A stretch of 24,643 bases of DNA from Alphaproteobacteria bacterium (GCA_021774955.1 JAJFIN010000253.1:1-24643), one strand, 5' to 3'; positions 14,080-22,393 are shown, numbered from the stretch's first letter. Program-made: numbers and translations. The notes: generated by a model not told the origin, from the sequence alone.

Positions 14080-16197
14080 TTACTTCAGCTGCTGCCATAG
14101 ATAGACATATTGCTGGGCAATGCGTTCGGCGATCTGCTTGAGATTGGCATTGGCGCTGTGACCGCCCTCGATATGTTCAAAGTAGAGCAGATCGTGACCT
14201 TGATCGATCATCTTGGCGGCCATTTTGCGGGCATGGCCGGGATGAACGCGGTCGTCTTTGGTTGAGGTGTAAAACAACGTCTTCGGATAATCGCCATTCT
14301 TCTTCACATTTTGATAGGGCGAATAGGCCGCGATCCATTCTCGTTCTTCAGGAATGTCCGGGTCGCCATATTCAGCCACCCAAGACGCACCGGCGAGCAG
14401 CTTGTGATAACGCAGCATATCGAGCAGCGGCACCTGACAGACGACGGCGTTGAAAAGCTCCGGCCTTTGCGTGAGCGCCACGCCGACCAACAGCCCTCCA
14501 TTGGAGCCGCCTTGGATGCCCAAATGTTTGGGCGAGGTAATGCCGTGATCGATCAGGTCTTCGGCAATGGCATAGAAATCATCGTAAGCCTTTTGCCGGT
14601 TTTCATTGAGCGCCGCCTGATGCCAATTCGGCCCGAACTCACCGCCGCCACGAATATTGGCCAGCACATAGACACCTCCGCGCTCGAGCCACAATTTTCC
14701 TAACACGGACGAATAACGCGGCGTCATAGAAATCTGAAAACCGCCATAGCCATAAAGCAAAGTCGGCGCCTTGCCGTCATGGGCCAAGCCTTCTTTGTGA
14801 ACGACAAAATAGGGCACCTTGACCCCATCCTTGCTTTCAACTTCGTGCTGATGAACAACTAAACCTGAAGCATCGAAACGCGCCGGCAGGCTTTTGAGGA
14901 CGTCGACTTTTTTACCGCTGCGCCCAACCATATAAAGACTGTCCGGCGTCACCGGGTTTTCATAAAGGAACAATGCATTTGAGGATGAGCCGCTCACCGA
15001 GATTGTTTCAATGCCCCCATTATCTGGCAGGGGCACATCTTCAGCCTGCCATTGACCTCGACGGTAAGTGACCGCCTTCACCAACCCAGATACATTGTCG
15101 AGCAATTGCAGATAGACAGCATTGCTGGCGATATGAACTTCGCCACTATTGAGGAATGTTGTCGAGGTTGGCGCAAACACCGTTGCGATCTCAGGCAGTT
15201 TCTTGTCCTTGAGGAAGCGTTTAAGAGGAAATGACAGGACAGAGCCAGCAGGAAACGATTGCTCGGAACCTTCCACAGCCCAATCTTCTTCAAGCGAAAG
15301 TACCAGCTGTCCTTTAAAAGTTCCGTATACGGTTGCTTTCTGAGGGATGGGGAGTTTGATCAACTCCCCGCCGTAATCGAAATAAAAATCAGCTTCAAAA
15401 AAAGTCACGGCATTTTGGATCATGGCCACCGGTTTGCGCCCCAGATAAACCGTGATTGTTCCAGCACCGACATCAGTTTTGTCCGCTTCAAACAATATGG
15501 GTGCGTCTTCGAGCGGCGTGCCGCGTGCCCAGCGTTTGACAATGCGCGGATAACCGGAATCGGTGAGGCTGCCCTCGCCTAAATCTGTCGCCACTAATAA
15601 GGTATTTTTATCAAACCAAGTGACATCGGATTTTGCTTCTTCCAGTTTGAAACCGCCCTCAACGAACGCTTTTTTGCGCACATTGAACTCGCGATAAACC
15701 GAGGCATCTTTGCCGCCGCGCGACAATTGCATCATGCACAGGCCGCCACCGGACGCGTGACACTCTTCGCCCTTATAAACCCATCGCTCATCCTCCGCCT
15801 CGGCCAAGGCGTCGACATCAAGTAAGGTCTCCCATTCAGGATTGTCGGTGCGGTAAGATTTCAATTTTGCCCGCCGCCACAGGCCCCGTTTGTGCGTTTC
15901 GTCACGCCAAAAATTATAGGCCCATTTGCCATTCAGTTCGGCATAGGGAATCCGGTCCTTTGCCGTCACAAATTCCATCGTTAGGTCGTGAAAGACCTGG
16001 TAGTTGGCGTCCTTCTCGAGCACGCCAAGTGTCAGCGCATTTTGCGCCCGCACCCAATCGAGCGCTTTCTCACCTTCAACCTCTTCGAGCCAAAGATAAG
16101 GATCATCTTCCGCCATTGCCGCAGGTCCCCACAAAATGAATGCCAAGCAAGCCACAACTAGGCTGTTTACAATAGTGCTATATGATCGGATCGACAT
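14080..16197 (-). CDS. Secreted prolyl oligopeptidase family serine peptidase (S9A)
   Basis: A 705-residue prolyl endopeptidase-like enzyme that cleaves proline-containing oligopeptides. A signal peptide is visible: charged N-terminus, hydrophobic VNSLVVACLAFILWG and cleavage after AAMA, so the mature protein (EDDPYLWLEEVEGEKALDWV) is periplasmic or exported. The N-terminal cap and beta-propeller fold region spans roughly residues 35-440. The C-terminal alpha/beta-hydrolase has YGYGGFQI, NIRGGGEFG, the nucleophile Ser565 in GGSNGG, the acid in TKDDRVHPGHA (about 648-649) and His680 in IEGGHSANA. ATG 16197 is preceded by GAGGAGG; a GTG one codon earlier is too close to it. It is divergent from dapF, with 143 bp between starts, and downstream lies the repeat mosaic. 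Confidence 0.94.
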   Translation of the reverse strand: MSIRSYSTIVNSLVVACLAFILWGPAAMAEDDPYLWLEEVEGEKALDWVRAQNALTLGVLEKDANYQVFHDLTMEFVTAKDRIPYAELNGKWAYNFWRDETHKRGLWRRAKLKSYRTDNPEWETLLDVDALAEAEDERWVYKGEECHASGGGLCMMQLSRGGKDASVYREFNVRKKAFVEGGFKLEEAKSDVTWFDKNTLLVATDLGEGSLTDSGYPRIVKRWARGTPLEDAPILFEADKTDVGAGTITVYLGRKPVAMIQNAVTFFEADFYFDYGGELIKLPIPQKATVYGTFKGQLVLSLEEDWAVEGSEQSFPAGSVLSFPLKRFLKDKKLPEIATVFAPTSTTFLNSGEVHIASNAVYLQLLDNVSGLVKAVTYRRGQWQAEDVPLPDNGGIETISVSGSSSNALFLYENPVTPDSLYMVGRSGKKVDVLKSLPARFDASGLVVHQHEVESKDGVKVPYFVVHKEGLAHDGKAPTLLYGYGGFQISMTPRYSSVLGKLWLERGGVYVLANIRGGGEFGPNWHQAALNENRQKAYDDFYAIAEDLIDHGITSPKHLGIQGGSNGGLLVGVALTQRPELFNAVVCQVPLLDMLRYHKLLAGASWVAEYGDPDIPEEREWIAAYSPYQNVKKNGDYPKTLFYTSTKDDRVHPGHARKMAAKMIDQGHDLLYFEHIEGGHSANANLKQIAERIAQQYVYLWQQLK

Positions 16198-16340
16198 CAC
16201 GCCTCCTCAGCGAAAACGGGTAATTGGCCCAAAACATGTACGTAAAAGACTAAAGATATTGGCGAACCCCGACAAGGATCCCTATTTATCCACAAGAAAC
16301 GCTGGCTTGGTCATGATTTCAGCCGTATAAGGCGCGCCAT

Positions 16341-17237
16341 ATGAGCACAAAAACAGAGAACCCGACGCCAACAATGCCGTTCGTCAAAATGCCGTTTTTC
16401 AAAATGAATGGCCTTGGCAATGATTTTGTTGTCATCGACATGCGGCAGAACGCGCGCACCCTCGACCAAAAGAGTGTTCAGGCGTTGGCCGATCGCAAAC
16501 TGGGTATCGGTTGCGATCAATTGATCGCCATTGAAGCCGCGAGCGGTAAGGCCGATGCCAACATGCGCATTTGGAATGCCGATGGCACAGAAGTTGAAGC
16601 CTGTGGCAATGCCGCCCGCTGTGTGGGACGCCTGTTGGCCGAAGAACTCGGGCGCGATGAAGTCCGCATTGACAGCCCCGGCGGGACGCTCATTGCTACC
16701 ACCAAAGGCGGCTCTGACATTACTGTCGATATGGGCGTGCCAAAATTTGAATGGGACGAGATCCCGTTGCGCGCGCCGATGGATACGCGCCGCTTAGATC
16801 TGCAACTCAGCCCGATTGATGCGCAGGTGTTTCATGCGCCGGCAGCGGTTAATGTCGGCAACCCTCATTGTGTGTTTTTTGTCGACGATATCGCCGCCCA
16901 TGACTTGGCCGCCTTCGGCCCGATCATCGAACATCACCGTCTGTTTCCCGAGCGGATCAATGTCGAACTTGCCCAAATTCTTGATCGCCACACGATCCGC
17001 ATGCGGGTGTGGGAACGCGGCACTGGCATTACACGCGCATGCGGCACCGGCGCCTGCGCCACGGCAGTGAGCGCGGCTCGGCTTGGTCACACCAGCCGCA
17101 ATGTCTCGGTCGAACTGGATGGTGGCGTGCTCGGAATTGAATGGCGCGAGAGCGACGATCATATTCTGATGACCGGCCCCACGGCCTTAAATTTCAGTGG
17201 CGAGCTTGGACCGGATGTCCTTGGTGAGGCCCCCTGA
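16341..17237 (+). CDS. dapF: Diaminopimelate epimerase
   Basis: Converts LL- to meso-diaminopimelate for peptidoglycan and lysine by a cofactor-free two-cysteine mechanism. It is 298 residues. The paired catalytic cysteines are Cys88 in EVEACGNAARCV and Cys234 in TRACGTGACATA. Other hallmarks are FFKMNGLGNDFVVID near the N-terminus, GIGCDQLI, NVGNPHCVFFV and the substrate segment VWERGTGIT. The N-terminus is about 15 residues longer than common; ATG 16389 (MPFFKMNG) is an alternative start, but AAGG upstream of 16341 supports the longer form. It shares one base with mtaB (TGATG). Confidence 0.96.
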   Translation: MSTKTENPTPTMPFVKMPFFKMNGLGNDFVVIDMRQNARTLDQKSVQALADRKLGIGCDQLIAIEAASGKADANMRIWNADGTEVEACGNAARCVGRLLAEELGRDEVRIDSPGGTLIATTKGGSDITVDMGVPKFEWDEIPLRAPMDTRRLDLQLSPIDAQVFHAPAAVNVGNPHCVFFVDDIAAHDLAAFGPIIEHHRLFPERINVELAQILDRHTIRMRVWERGTGITRACGTGACATAVSAARLGHTSRNVSVELDGGVLGIEWRESDDHILMTGPTALNFSGELGPDVLGEAP

Positions 17238-18511
17238 TGAGCCGGAATACTAATCACAACAAGATCGATGTCGTCACCTTTGGCTGTCGTTTGAACGCCT
17301 ATGAATCTGAAGTCATGGCAAGCCATGCCCACGATCAAGGACTTGAAAACACCGTCATCTTCAACACTTGTGCCGTCACCAATGAAGCCACCCGCCAAGC
17401 GCGCCAATCAATTAGACGTGTGCGGAGAGAGCGCCCCGACGCCCGCATCATCGTCACCGGATGCGCGGCCCAAATCGAACCCGAACGCTTTGGCGCTATG
17501 GATGATGTTGATCTCGTTATCGGCAATATTGAAAAGCTAGACGCCAAGAGTTTCGCGCCCGATTTCGGTTTGGATGCAGAAGAAAAGATTGTCGTCAATG
17601 ACATCATGTCGGTCACCGAAACCGCTGAGCATCTCATCGATGGTTTCAGTGATCGGGTTCGTGCTTTCGTACAAATTCAAAACGGTTGCGACCATCGCTG
17701 CACGTTTTGCATCATCCCCTTTGGCCGCGGCAATTCCCGTAGCGTGCCCGCCGGCGAAATCGTTAGACAGATCCGTCATCTGGTTGAACGCGGCACCAAG
17801 GAAATTGTTCTAACCGGTGTTGATATCACTTCATACGGTGCTGACCTGCCCAGCCAACCCTCGCTCGGCGCGTTGGTCGAGCGCATCCTCACGCATGTGC
17901 CTAACTTGCCCCGCTTGCGCTTATCATCAATCGATTCAATCGAAGTGGACGACACCTTGTTTCACTTGCTGGTCGAAGAGGAACGCATGATGCCGCACCT
18001 CCATCTGTCGCTGCAATCAGGTGACAATCTCATTTTGAAGCGGATGAAACGTCGGCACACACGCGAAGATGCCATCGCCTTTTGTCAGCGCTTGCAAAAT
18101 CAACGCCCAGAAATGGTATTTGGCGCTGATATCATTGCCGGGTTTCCCACTGAAACCGAAGAGATGTTTGATAACTCGCTCCGGCTTGTCGATGAATGCG
18201 GCCTGACTTTCTTGCATGTGTTTCCTTATTCAGCAAAAGAAGGGACGCCCGCCGCCCGCATCCCACAAGTACCCGGAAAAATCATCAAGCACCGCGCAGC
18301 GCGCTTGAGAGAAAAAGCAGAACAAACGACCGCTTATGTCTATGACGGCCTTGTCGGCACTGAGCAGTCAATTTTGATGGAAAAACCAAATCTCGGCCAT
18401 ACCAATGCCTTTGCTCCTGTGGAAATTGATCGCGCCGCCGAACCCGGCGCCATTATTCGCGCCCGCGTCACCGGCCATGATGGCAAAAAACTCGACGCCC
18501 AGGTCTTGTGA
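17237..18511 (+). CDS. mtaB: tRNA t6A37 methylthiotransferase MtaB
   Basis: Radical-SAM enzyme that adds a methylthio group to t6A37 in ANN-decoding tRNAs, using two [4Fe-4S] clusters. It is 424 residues. The N-terminal UPF0004 domain has Cys17 (TFGCRLNAYES), Cys45 (NTCAVTNEA) and Cys76 (VTGCAAQ). The radical-SAM cluster is Cys151, Cys155 and Cys158 in QNGCDHRCTFCIIPFGRG. GADIIAGFPTETEEMF and LHVFPYSAKEGTPA follow, and a short C-terminal TRAM-like region ends the protein. The GCRLN and CIIPFGRGNSRS signatures favour MtaB over MiaB or RimO. It overlaps dapF by one base and ftsY by four, forming a tight operon. Confidence 0.95.
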   Translation: MSRNTNHNKIDVVTFGCRLNAYESEVMASHAHDQGLENTVIFNTCAVTNEATRQARQSIRRVRRERPDARIIVTGCAAQIEPERFGAMDDVDLVIGNIEKLDAKSFAPDFGLDAEEKIVVNDIMSVTETAEHLIDGFSDRVRAFVQIQNGCDHRCTFCIIPFGRGNSRSVPAGEIVRQIRHLVERGTKEIVLTGVDITSYGADLPSQPSLGALVERILTHVPNLPRLRLSSIDSIEVDDTLFHLLVEEERMMPHLHLSLQSGDNLILKRMKRRHTREDAIAFCQRLQNQRPEMVFGADIIAGFPTETEEMFDNSLRLVDECGLTFLHVFPYSAKEGTPAARIPQVPGKIIKHRAARLREKAEQTTAYVYDGLVGTEQSILMEKPNLGHTNAFAPVEIDRAAEPGAIIRARVTGHDGKKLDAQVL

Positions 18512-19614
18512 GCCAAATGAGTGATACCGATAAAGAAAGTCGCGTAAAGAAGTGGTTCAAGGGCCGACGTTCCGATCAAAATACAGCTTCTGAACTAGAT
18601 ACCGACAAAGTTGCTGCACCAGCGCCAGAGCAACCGACTGCCCCGCCTGCGGAAAGCGAAGACACAATTGAGCCAGCACCGGATAAGACGTCCTTTTTCA
18701 CCCGGTTGAAATCCGGTCTATCACGCTCTTCATCAAAAATTTCAGATGGCGTTACCGGCATATTCACCAAAGCCAAGCTTGATGAGACGTCGATTGAAGA
18801 ATTAGAGGATCTTCTGATTACCGCCGACCTGGGCGTCGAGACCGTGGCCAAAATCACCGCCAAACTATCTGCAGAGCGATTTGATAAAGCCATCACCGCT
18901 GATGAGGTTAAAAAGTTTGTTGCCGATGAAGTCGCTACCATTCTCGCGCCGTGCACCAAGCCGCTCACCATCGAAACGCACCACAAACCTCATGTTATTT
19001 TGATCGTCGGCGTCAATGGTTCGGGAAAAACCACCACCATCGGCAAGATGGCCCATTTGCTCTCGCAACAAGGCCACCGCGTGATGTTGGCTGCGGGTGA
19101 CACCTTCCGTGCGGCCGCCATCGAACAATTGAAAATATGGGGTGAACGTGTCGGCGCACCGGTTGTTGCCAGTCAACCCGGCGCCGATGCGGCAGGCCTT
19201 GCCTTCGACGCGCTGAAACGCGCCAACCAAGAAGCCTATGATGTCTTACTCATCGATACAGCAGGGCGTTTACAGAACAAACGCGACCTGATGAATGAGC
19301 TGGAAAAAGTCAACCGTGTGTTAAAAAAACAGGACGACACGGCGCCACACTCTGTATTGCTGGTATTGGACGCGACGACCGGGCAAAATGCCATCAATCA
19401 AGTGTCTGTTTTTAAACAAGTGGCTGATGTGACCGGTCTTGTGATGACCAAACTCGACGGCACCGCCCGGGGCGGTATTCTGGTCGCTTTGGCGGCAAAG
19501 TTTGGCTTGCCCATCCATGCCATCGGTGTTGGGGAGGGGATTGATGACTTTCAGGCTTTTGACCCACAACAATTCGCTCAAGCCTTAGTCGGCATAAGCG
19601 AAACACCGGATTAA
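18508..19614 (+). CDS. ftsY: Signal recognition particle receptor FtsY
   Basis: Membrane-associated SRP receptor GTPase, partner of Ffh. It is 368 residues from GTG 18508, which overlaps the mtaB stop as GTGA; ATG 18517 is an alternative. Residues 1-60 are a charged/Pro-rich A region with KKWFKGRR near the start, shorter than in E. coli. The N domain follows (FFTRLKSGLSRSS through ADLGVETV). The G domain has P-loop GVNGSGKTTTIGK (168-180), GDTFRAAAIEQL, DTAGRLQNKRDLMNEL, LDATTGQNAINQ and TKLDGTARGG. The C-terminus GVGEGIDDFQAFDPQQFAQAL is typical. Confidence 0.97.
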   Translation: MSQMSDTDKESRVKKWFKGRRSDQNTASELDTDKVAAPAPEQPTAPPAESEDTIEPAPDKTSFFTRLKSGLSRSSSKISDGVTGIFTKAKLDETSIEELEDLLITADLGVETVAKITAKLSAERFDKAITADEVKKFVADEVATILAPCTKPLTIETHHKPHVILIVGVNGSGKTTTIGKMAHLLSQQGHRVMLAAGDTFRAAAIEQLKIWGERVGAPVVASQPGADAAGLAFDALKRANQEAYDVLLIDTAGRLQNKRDLMNELEKVNRVLKKQDDTAPHSVLLVLDATTGQNAINQVSVFKQVADVTGLVMTKLDGTARGGILVALAAKFGLPIHAIGVGEGIDDFQAFDPQQFAQALVGISETPD

Positions 19615-19654
19615 CAAATAAAGACGGCGATTTTGTATTTAAGGATAGCGTTTC

Positions 19655-20227
19655 ATGAACCCCAAACTTCGTACCGCCATTGATTTTGGACCTCTCATTG
19701 CTTTTGGGCTGGCTTTTTATTTGTCCGACCAAAATATGTTTATCGCAACTGCAGCAATTATGGCTGCGACATTGATCGTTTTACCCATCGGATATTCCAT
19801 CGAACGCAAGCTCGCCCCCATGCCGCTTTTTACCGGTGTCATTGTCATGTTCTTTGGCGGGCTCACGCTTATTTTAAAAGACCCTTCCTTTGTGATGATG
19901 AAACCGACCATCGTTTACGGGTTTTTCGCCACCATTTTGCTCGGTGGATTGGTTCGTGACAAAAACTTCCTTGAAATGGTCATGGGCCAACAATTAGAGC
20001 TCCCCCATCATGCTTGGCGCACGCTGACCTTCCGTATGGTCGGCATGTTTATCTTCCTGGCTATCCTCAACGAGATTGTCCGCCACAACATGACCATGGA
20101 TGCCTGGGTGAAATTTAAAATATTCGGTGCCACAGGGATATTTTTCGTCTTCAATCTAACGCAAGTTCCGTTCATCATGAAGCACATGCCGCAAGTAGAA
20201 GAAGATGAAACGGATAAAGGCGAATGA
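19655..20227 (+). CDS. yciB: Inner-membrane septation protein YciB (IspZ)
   Basis: A polytopic membrane protein of 190 residues in the YciB/IspZ family, linked to cell envelope integrity and normal septation; molecular role not settled. It begins MNPKLRTAIDFGPLIAFGLA and has about five or six hydrophobic segments, including MFIATAAIMAATLIVLPIGY, LFTGVIVMFFGGLTLIL and TIVYGFFATILLGGLV. Family motifs are DPSFVMMKPTIVY, the W-containing AWRTLTFRMVGMFIF, and NEIVRHNM followed by WVKFKIFG. AAGGAT lies just before ATG 19655. It is 40 bp after ftsY, the usual alphaproteobacterial arrangement. Confidence 0.94.
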   Translation: MNPKLRTAIDFGPLIAFGLAFYLSDQNMFIATAAIMAATLIVLPIGYSIERKLAPMPLFTGVIVMFFGGLTLILKDPSFVMMKPTIVYGFFATILLGGLVRDKNFLEMVMGQQLELPHHAWRTLTFRMVGMFIFLAILNEIVRHNMTMDAWVKFKIFGATGIFFVFNLTQVPFIMKHMPQVEEDETDKGE

Positions 20228-20246
20228 CCCGTTTAAGCTCAATTGC

Positions 20247-20828
20247 CTAAAGCTTTTTCATACGCTCATAAAACGCCGTTGCGAGCGGCCCTTCAGGGTT
20301 TCCAAACGGCATAAAACTCTCCATTTCAGACACTTCGCGGTATTGATTGAGCGCCCAGTCAACTGACGGAAAAGCCAGCTCATTCCAGGGGATTTCGTCC
20401 CATTTCACCAGAGCAACCTCTTCACTTTCTGGGCCAATAGAGACGTCCGCATTATTCAAATTCGCAACATGCATGATCTGCACTTGCGAGATATGAGGAA
20501 CGTTGTAAATCGCCAGCAATGCCGTGATCGTGATGTCCGCATTTGCTTCTTCTCGCGCCTCTCGCATGGCACCTTGTTCAAGTGTTTCCCGTTCTTCTAA
20601 AAACCCTGCCGGAATGGTCCAAAAACCCTTTCGAGGTTCTATTGCGCGCTTACACAGAAGAATCCGGTCTTGCCACTGACAGACGGATCCAACGACAATT
20701 TTTGGATTGATATAATGGACCCATCCGCATGTATCACAAACAAGACGTTCATGATCATCCCCGACCGGAACTTTCGTCGAAAAACTGAATTGCTCCGTAA
20801 GCGGGTCGTACGGTGTTTTGTCCGCCAT
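20247..20828 (-). CDS. NUDIX hydrolase with N-terminal zinc-ribbon motif
   Basis: A 193-residue NUDIX pyrophosphohydrolase related to bacterial NudC-like/ADP-ribose-type proteins. Residues 31-34 form a CDTC pair followed by GWVHYINPKIVVG, typical of the subgroup preceded by a small zinc-ribbon-like region. The NUDIX box starts at Gly75 (GFLEERETLEQGAMREAREE) and has all acidic metal ligands; the last consensus glycine is Asn96. The substrate is not predictable. ATG 20828 has an AAGG-containing upstream region. It is convergent with yciB (19 bp between stops) and divergent from the MarR-like gene. Confidence 0.9.
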   Translation of the reverse strand: MADKTPYDPLTEQFSFSTKVPVGDDHERLVCDTCGWVHYINPKIVVGSVCQWQDRILLCKRAIEPRKGFWTIPAGFLEERETLEQGAMREAREEANADITITALLAIYNVPHISQVQIMHVANLNNADVSIGPESEEVALVKWDEIPWNELAFPSVDWALNQYREVSEMESFMPFGNPEGPLATAFYERMKKL

Positions 20829-20985
20829 GACCTTGCCTTTCCATAAAATGCGCTATTCTGATAATCTTTAGCCCAATTTATGACTCTAGACGGAGAAAAT
20901 TCATCCTTATTCGTCAAAAAACAAGAATTGGGACCGCATACGAACAAAAAATGCGCCGAAATCGTCATTTTCTTAACTTGATTCA

Positions 20986-21013
20986 TTGCATACTGAGTAC
21001 TTCACGGTATCTT
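20986..21013 (+). promoter_or_regulatory. Candidate promoter of the MarR-histone-tail gene
   Basis: TTGCAT (20986-20991), 16-bp spacer, TATCTT (21008-21013), placing the transcript start about 45 bases before ATG 21067. AAGGA lies 9 bases before the ATG. The region includes AGTACT and a loose ATAC...GTAT symmetry that could be an operator, but neither is strong. Confidence 0.35.
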
Positions 21014-21066
21014 TACTAAGTCCGAATCAAAGTCACTCCACCAACCAAACCTAAGGACTATCTGAA

Positions 21067-21900
21067 ATGGCAACATTTAATCTTCAGGACTCACCAGGTC
21101 ATCTCCTACGGCGAGCCCAACAATATGCCTTTGACCTCTTCGCGAAAGAGATCGGGAACAGCAAGCTGACCCCTCGTCAGTTTACTGTACTACTGACGGT
21201 TCAACAAAACGCAGGCCTATCTCAAACAGACCTCGTTCGTAGAACCGGGATTGATCGTTCAACGCTCGCGGACATGATTAGCCGTCTTATCAAACGCGGT
21301 CTTTTGAGCCGAAATCGGACAAAAGCAGATGCCCGTGCAAACTCAGTAAAGATAACAGCCTCAGGTGCCAAAGAGCTTTCATCACACATGGCTAAAGTAA
21401 AAGCCGCTGAAAGCAAGATTATGGGACCCGTTTCATCAGCCAAAAGGAAAGATTTTATGGCCGCTCTGAAAGCAATTTCATCCGCTGCAGACAGATTAGA
21501 AGCTTCTGCAGCAAAACCTGCTAAGAAGAAAAAAGCTACCAAGAAGAAAGCTACTAAGAAAAAAGCCACTAAGAAAAAGGCTACTAAAAAGAAGGCCACT
21601 AAGAAAAAAGCCACTAAAAAGAAAGCCACTAAGAAAAAAGCTACCAAGAAGAAAGCTACTAAGAAAAAGGCTACTAAGAAAAAAGCCGTGAAGAAGAAGG
21701 CCACTAAGAAGAAAGCTACCAAGAAAAAAGCCACTAAAAAGAAGGCCACTAAGAAAAAGGCTACTAAAAAGAAAGCCACTAAGAAAAAAGCTACTAAGAA
21801 AAAGGCCGTGAAGAAGAAGGCCACTAAGAAAAAAGCAGCTAAGAAAAAACCTGCCAAGAAAAAGGCTGCTAAGAGGAAAACCGCTAAGAAAAAGAGATAG
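21067..21900 (+). CDS. MarR-family winged-helix protein with long histone H1-like lysine tail
   Basis: A 277-residue two-part protein. Residues 1-150 are a MarR-type domain: an N-terminal helix (GHLLRRAQQYAFDLFAKEIG), LTPRQFTVLLTVQQNAGLSQ, and a helix-turn-helix (TDLVRRTGIDRSTLADMISR, 54-73). A basic wing (NRTKADARANSVKITASGAK) and a C-terminal dimerisation helix (KDFMAALKAISSAADRLEAS) follow. Residues 151-277 are a tail almost wholly Lys, Ala and Thr: about 21 tandem KKKA(T/V/A) pentapeptides, then KKKPAKKKAAKRKTAKKKR, with no acidic residue. The wing helps identify the fold; the tail resembles bacterial histone H1-like proteins and linker-histone tails. It probably binds DNA strongly and with little specificity through the tail, perhaps compacting DNA, while the MarR domain may sense a ligand or choose sites. 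Target unknown. Single gene with its own terminator. Confidence 0.9.
   Translation: MATFNLQDSPGHLLRRAQQYAFDLFAKEIGNSKLTPRQFTVLLTVQQNAGLSQTDLVRRTGIDRSTLADMISRLIKRGLLSRNRTKADARANSVKITASGAKELSSHMAKVKAAESKIMGPVSSAKRKDFMAALKAISSAADRLEASAAKPAKKKKATKKKATKKKATKKKATKKKATKKKATKKKATKKKATKKKATKKKATKKKAVKKKATKKKATKKKATKKKATKKKATKKKATKKKATKKKAVKKKATKKKAAKKKPAKKKAAKRKTAKKKR
21526..21897 (+). repeat. 15-bp tandem repeat encoding the KKKAT tail
   Basis: Twenty-one consecutive 15-bp units (21526-21840) of the form AAG-AAR-AAR-GCN-ACN, then degenerate units to 21897. Codons vary (AAA/AAG, GCT/GCC, ACT/ACC) between units. Valine replaces threonine in units 11 and 19 only, and the sequence around them is alike, pointing to duplication of an eight-unit, 120-bp block. 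Length is likely to vary between strains. Confidence 0.92.
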
Positions 21901-21923
21901 CGGTCTTTGATCGGACGTAGATT

Positions 21924-21952
21924 GGCCGGGGCATTCGCTCCGGCCTTTTTTT
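21924..21952 (+). terminator. Intrinsic terminator of the MarR-histone-tail gene
   Basis: GGCCGG pairs with CCGGCC around a GGCATTCGCT loop, which can add a G-C pair inside, directly followed by seven T residues. It lies 24 bp after the stop codon. Confidence 0.9.
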
Positions 21953-21976
21953 ATGCTAACTGTTGGTTAGGGTTTG

Positions 21977-22303
21977 TTAGACGCGGATATCGAGGGTCGA
22001 GCCGGGCTTAAGAATGCGAGAGTGCTCTGCGGCGCGCGGCGCTTCACGCGCAAACTGGTCTCTTGTTTCGTCGGCACGCGCTTGCTTGGCGGCGGCTTCT
22101 GACGAGCGTTTCTGGTCAAGCCGTTCGGTGTGTTTGACGTCGATACGGTCTTTCGGTGCCGACCGCTCGCTCTTAGTTTCAGGCTTGGCCGCTTTTTCCA
22201 CAGGCGCAGCTTGCGGGCGAACCTGTGGCTCACTTCTCTGGCGGGCAACCTGAGACGCATAAACTTGTGCGGCTATTTGCGATGAATTTGAAACGCTCGG
22301 CAT
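21977..22303 (-). CDS. Small charged hypothetical protein
   Basis: A 108-residue protein not recognised. It begins MPSVSNSSQIAAQVYASQVA, is rich in Ala, Arg, Lys, Glu and Gln in its middle (PVEKAAKPETKSERSAPKDR, AAAKQARADETRDQF), and ends with the hydrophobic motif ILKPGSTLDIRV. No membrane segment, cysteine or enzyme motif is visible; the middle looks disordered or coiled-coil. ATG 22303 follows AGG by 4 bases and is preferred over an upstream start at 22321. It lies downstream of ccmD on the same strand (gap 90 bp) and converges with the MarR-like gene. Coding is supported by the open frame, the start region and the composition, but not by homology. Confidence 0.55.
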   Translation of the reverse strand: MPSVSNSSQIAAQVYASQVARQRSEPQVRPQAAPVEKAAKPETKSERSAPKDRIDVKHTERLDQKRSSEAAAKQARADETRDQFAREAPRAAEHSRILKPGSTLDIRV

Positions 22304-22393
22304 AGAACCTTTAAAACGCAATAAAACTACTGAACTGACCGACTTTACCGGCGAGATCTCTTACAAAGCGTAAAATTTGGTGTTTAAGAGGAA

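Noticed and set aside
20228..20260. Bidirectional terminator between yciB and the NUDIX gene
   Set aside because: Only a five-base AAGCT/AGCTT stem with T residues that are part of the NUDIX coding end; too weak.
20989..21011. MarR operator palindrome in the gene's own promoter
   Set aside because: AGTACT and ATAC...GTAT symmetry is too weak and short to call an operator without comparison to relatives.
21222..21857. Minus-strand open frame encoding repeated LVAFF motifs
   Set aside because: It is the antisense of the lysine codon repeat; AAG/AAA triplets read backwards give Phe/Leu and no stops. The plus-strand frame has a MarR domain, ribosome binding site and terminator.
21526..21897. 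Tandem repeat considered as a CRISPR-like array
   Set aside because: Units are 15 bp with no spacers and keep the reading frame with a clear amino acid period.
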